From contig NZ_JIAL01000001.1 of the NCBI RefSeq assembly GCF_000688455.1, positions 248,001 to 312,000 on the forward strand: 64,000 nucleotides of DNA, written 5' to 3'. Positions 61,770 through 64,000 of the stretch are shown here, one piece after another. The position numbers and the translations under genes were made by a program. Every line of letters begins with the position of its first letter. The stretch's first letter is position 1. Origin of the DNA: Pseudacidobacterium ailaaui. GTDB taxonomy: Bacteria > Acidobacteriota > Terriglobia > Terriglobales > Acidobacteriaceae. The notes beneath the pieces are model-generated. The model worked only from the letters and a program-made list of their open reading frames with translations, did no database searches and was not told the origin of the DNA.

Positions 61770-64000
61770 ATGCAGAGGTGGTTGCTGGCGGCATGGTTGA
61801 TTTTGTCGGCCCTAGGCAGCATTGCCCAAACTCGTACCATGCCGAACATCAGTGCGACCCGGGCACCTTGGCAACTTACTGAAGCGGTCGGTAATTGGCA
61901 GATAGCAAACGAGTTACAGCTATCATCCGGGCAAGATCCAGTTCATGTCCATCCCGCCAAGTTTCGCCCAGTGTCCTGGAGCGACTTGGTGGTTGTCTCC
62001 GCCAGCAAAGCTATGATGTACAGCGCCAAGCGCGGGGCGGCGTATGTGTTGACAGGAACCGTAACTTCCGATCCGGTCTCCGATGCTGTCCCTGGCCGCT
62101 TTCTGGTGGGGAAAGCCACGCCAGCCGACAGTATCGTTGCCTTACGCTTTGCCGCAGACGGCGGAGTATTGCCATACATTTACCTGAACAATTTGCAGGG
62201 TGGCTTCCTGTCGGGTGCCCCGCTTGCTTTTCCCGATGGGGAATTGTCTTCAAGTGCTTTGTTAGTGTCCGGAGATCTCGATGGAGACGGCAGCGACGAT
62301 ATCGGGATCGTAGATCCCTCGCGAGAAACCTTTTGGTTTGGCCGCGGTGATGGAAGCGGAGCTTTCCAGTTCTCGAAACTTACGGGCTTGCCTGCTGGGA
62401 TTAGCTCCGCCGCCTTCTCCCGTATCAATGACACCGGGGTCGTCGTGCTGCGCACTCCCGATGGTTTGGCTGTGGTGGGCGGTTTCGGCAGCCACTTGTT
62501 TGTGCAAGGGTTGCAGGCGCAGCCTGGGGCTCAATTCTTCGATGATCTGTTTGGCCGTGGGCACGCCATCTTGGGACTGGCAGATTCCGATGGTCTGAAG
62601 GTTATGGATGCGAGCACAACGCAAAGCGCGATCCTCACGGCGAGCACCTGCTCCATTGAGAATGCCCTCCCAGCAAGTGTGGCCACATCAGGGCGGTCTC
62701 TGGCCAAAGATCTGCTGGTGGTGAGCGATTGTGGACAGACGCGGACTGTACGTCTGCTGGTCAACCCAGCGGACGTAATTGTTGGTACCGTTCTGGGAGA
62801 TTACGGAAAGCTATCTGACAATGGGGTCTCGATCGGTGTCGTTGTGCATTCGGTCGCTGGGACACAAGCTCCGAGTGGAGACGTAGTGCTTGGCTATGAG
62901 GGTAAAGTCTTCCAACGGAAGTCGCTGGAAGACGGCAAGGCTGTATTTCACATCCAGCTCCAAGCTGGAGTGAACCATTTGGCGGTGTATTACAGTGGCG
63001 ATCAGCAGTATGCACCGTACCGGGCCAAGTTTACAGTCCGTCTTCCGTCGCCATCTCCGAACCGTCCCCCAAGCCAGCCGCTGGCGCAACCTGGAGAGCA
63101 GCTTTCCTTAAGAAAGCAATGGGATGGTTTGGTGTTCGATCAGCGCTCAGAGGAGCGAGTGCGTTTCCTTGCTACGGCCAATCATTTGTCTGGAAGCTTC
63201 TGGTTGGCAAATGGTCCGTCCTCAGAGAACTGCATCCAGGATCAATTCGATGGAATTCAACTGACGAACTGCACCGCTTCAGCACCAGCGTACACAGCCA
63301 CCGTGTACAGCAATACCAAAGCGTATATCACATTCCAAGACAACTCATACGACTGCGGCGGCGAGACCGGTATTTGTAATACCGGGTATTCCACCTATTC
63401 CAGCTCAGTAACGGACAACGGTGTGGCCCTGGATTCTCTAACGCCCACCCAAGCAACCGAGCAAGGCTGGTGCAATGATCCGTATGGGGATGGGACCTGC
63501 GCGGGCGGGTCAGGCATCGAAGAGACCCAAGAGCAATATCAGACGGCCTGGGGTCCGAATCTGACGGTGGGCAGCCATAATCTTGTGGTCCGGTGGAGCA
63601 ATGGGGACAGCTATAGCTTCACTGAGAATGTGCTGCCTGCAATCTCCTGGAGCACACCGGCCCCCATACCGGTTGGTACGCCACTCTCTAGCACACAATT
63701 AAGTGCCACGTTTCACGAGAGTGGGTCTTGTTCGTACAACTATCCCAACGGATATGTATTTGCATCCCCTGGCACCTATACGCTGACAGTCACCTGTAAT
63801 CCTTCTGACACGACCGACTATGCTCAGGCAACTGCGTCCGTGTCTCTGGTAGTGCAAGGCAAGGCTACTCCGACTTTGAGAGTGAGCTGCTCTCCAACCA
63901 CAATTACGTATGGCTTGCAGACAACGACATGCTCGTCAAGTTTGACGGGCGGATCTTCTCCGACCGGCAGCGAATCTTGGACCATCAATGGTACGACATG
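61770..64000 (+). CDS. Very large secreted protein with FG-GAP and Ig-like domains (3' truncated by window edge)
   Basis: At least 743 codons without a stop, running off the right edge. ATG 61770 opens a good signal peptide (MQRWLLAAWLILSALGSIAQ). An FG-GAP/integrin-type calcium loop DLDGDGSDDIGIVDPS lies near residue 169, in a region resembling a beta-propeller. After about residue 330 come beta-sandwich Ig-like domains (GTVLGDYGKLSDNGVSIGVV). Later there is a Cys-containing domain (CGGETGICNTG) and, near the edge, the repeat type ATPTLRVSCSPTTITYG. Such proteins are typical acidobacterial surface or adhesion proteins. No Shine-Dalgarno is obvious. Confidence 0.88.
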   Translation, partial: MQRWLLAAWLILSALGSIAQTRTMPNISATRAPWQLTEAVGNWQIANELQLSSGQDPVHVHPAKFRPVSWSDLVVVSASKAMMYSAKRGAAYVLTGTVTSDPVSDAVPGRFLVGKATPADSIVALRFAADGGVLPYIYLNNLQGGFLSGAPLAFPDGELSSSALLVSGDLDGDGSDDIGIVDPSRETFWFGRGDGSGAFQFSKLTGLPAGISSAAFSRINDTGVVVLRTPDGLAVVGGFGSHLFVQGLQAQPGAQFFDDLFGRGHAILGLADSDGLKVMDASTTQSAILTASTCSIENALPASVATSGRSLAKDLLVVSDCGQTRTVRLLVNPADVIVGTVLGDYGKLSDNGVSIGVVVHSVAGTQAPSGDVVLGYEGKVFQRKSLEDGKAVFHIQLQAGVNHLAVYYSGDQQYAPYRAKFTVRLPSPSPNRPPSQPLAQPGEQLSLRKQWDGLVFDQRSEERVRFLATANHLSGSFWLANGPSSENCIQDQFDGIQLTNCTASAPAYTATVYSNTKAYITFQDNSYDCGGETGICNTGYSTYSSSVTDNGVALDSLTPTQATEQGWCNDPYGDGTCAGGSGIEETQEQYQTAWGPNLTVGSHNLVVRWSNGDSYSFTENVLPAISWSTPAPIPVGTPLSSTQLSATFHESGSCSYNYPNGYVFASPGTYTLTVTCNPSDTTDYAQATASVSLVVQGKATPTLRVSCSPTTITYGLQTTTCSSSLTGGSSPTGSESWTINGTT

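Noticed and set aside
61895-62350. 151-codon plus-strand frame starting MADSKRV
   Set aside because: It is the +2 frame of the large secreted protein, which has a signal peptide and an uninterrupted frame from 61770.

Overview
The window looks like a chromosomal segment of an Acidobacteriota (Terriglobia-type) bacterium of moderately high GC. That assignment is inference. It rests on the mix of dense housekeeping operons with large secreted Ig-like proteins, a DUF1800/DUF1501 pair, a DUF3106 protein behind an ECF sigma/anti-sigma pair, and IS3, IS5 and IS200/IS605 elements. No rRNA or CRISPR array was seen.

Positions 1-25 kb are core genome. They carry the mutS 3' end overlapping nagZ, a polyprenyl glycosylphosphotransferase behind a structured leader, alaC, a CorA transporter, tRNA-Val(CAC), an ECF sigma/anti-sigma/DUF3106 cluster, secA, a two-gene FtsX/LolD-type ABC exporter back to back with a SGNH esterase, a DinB-like protein, a translationally coupled three-gene osmoprotectant ABC importer, a P-loop kinase, and the glycolytic run gap-ridA-pgk-tpiA-HAD phosphatase.

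Positions 25-37 kb are accessory. They hold an ADP-ribosylglycohydrolase, an IS630 remnant fused to a 5'-truncated Ig-like gene, an STN-like lipoprotein, and an exported-protein gene whose 3' end is cut by a complete IS3 element with a G_GGA_AAC frameshift site. A vapBC pair with a palindromic operator and an apparently complete IS200/IS605 element (TnpA/TnpB) follow. Next come a DUF1800 lipoprotein and a DUF1501 Tat-secreted protein, preceded by a good sigma-54 promoter and three similar upstream palindromes.

Positions 37.6-47.2 kb lie between two 3'-only tRNA remnants, tRNA-Pro(TGG) on the minus strand and tRNA-Lys(CTT) on the plus strand. Their orientations are those expected at the ends of integrated DNA. 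Inside are a DUF5615-like PIN protein, an unusual three-gene operon (TIGR04255-like, HTH, and a 'QDCD' protein with no canonical start where its conserved-looking N-terminus begins), two divergent regulators that both lack the phospho-acceptor aspartate of their receiver domains (one a sigma-54 activator), a HipA-like kinase with a DUF3037-like partner, and a TadG-like protein.

Positions 47.4-52.6 kb are a nitric-oxide module: qNor, an NnrS-like membrane protein and the Fe-S repair protein Ric, divergent from a Crp/Fnr regulator. An IS5 copy sits exactly in that regulator's stop codon. Positions 53.7-64 kb are dominated by unrecognised genes: an RHH-like protein, an AT-hook-like small protein with its own palindrome, a disordered protein ending in a DnaJ-type zinc finger, a DUF4143 ATPase, an orphan FliA-like sigma factor behind a near-perfect sigma-70 promoter, a coiled-coil protein with 33-bp tandem repeats, a multi-TM protein and a lipoprotein. 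A very large secreted FG-GAP/Ig-like protein runs off the right edge.

The best candidates for something undescribed are the sigma-54/palindrome system with Asp-less receivers (33.2-43.6 kb) and the TIGR04255-HTH-QDCD operon (38.8-41.2 kb).
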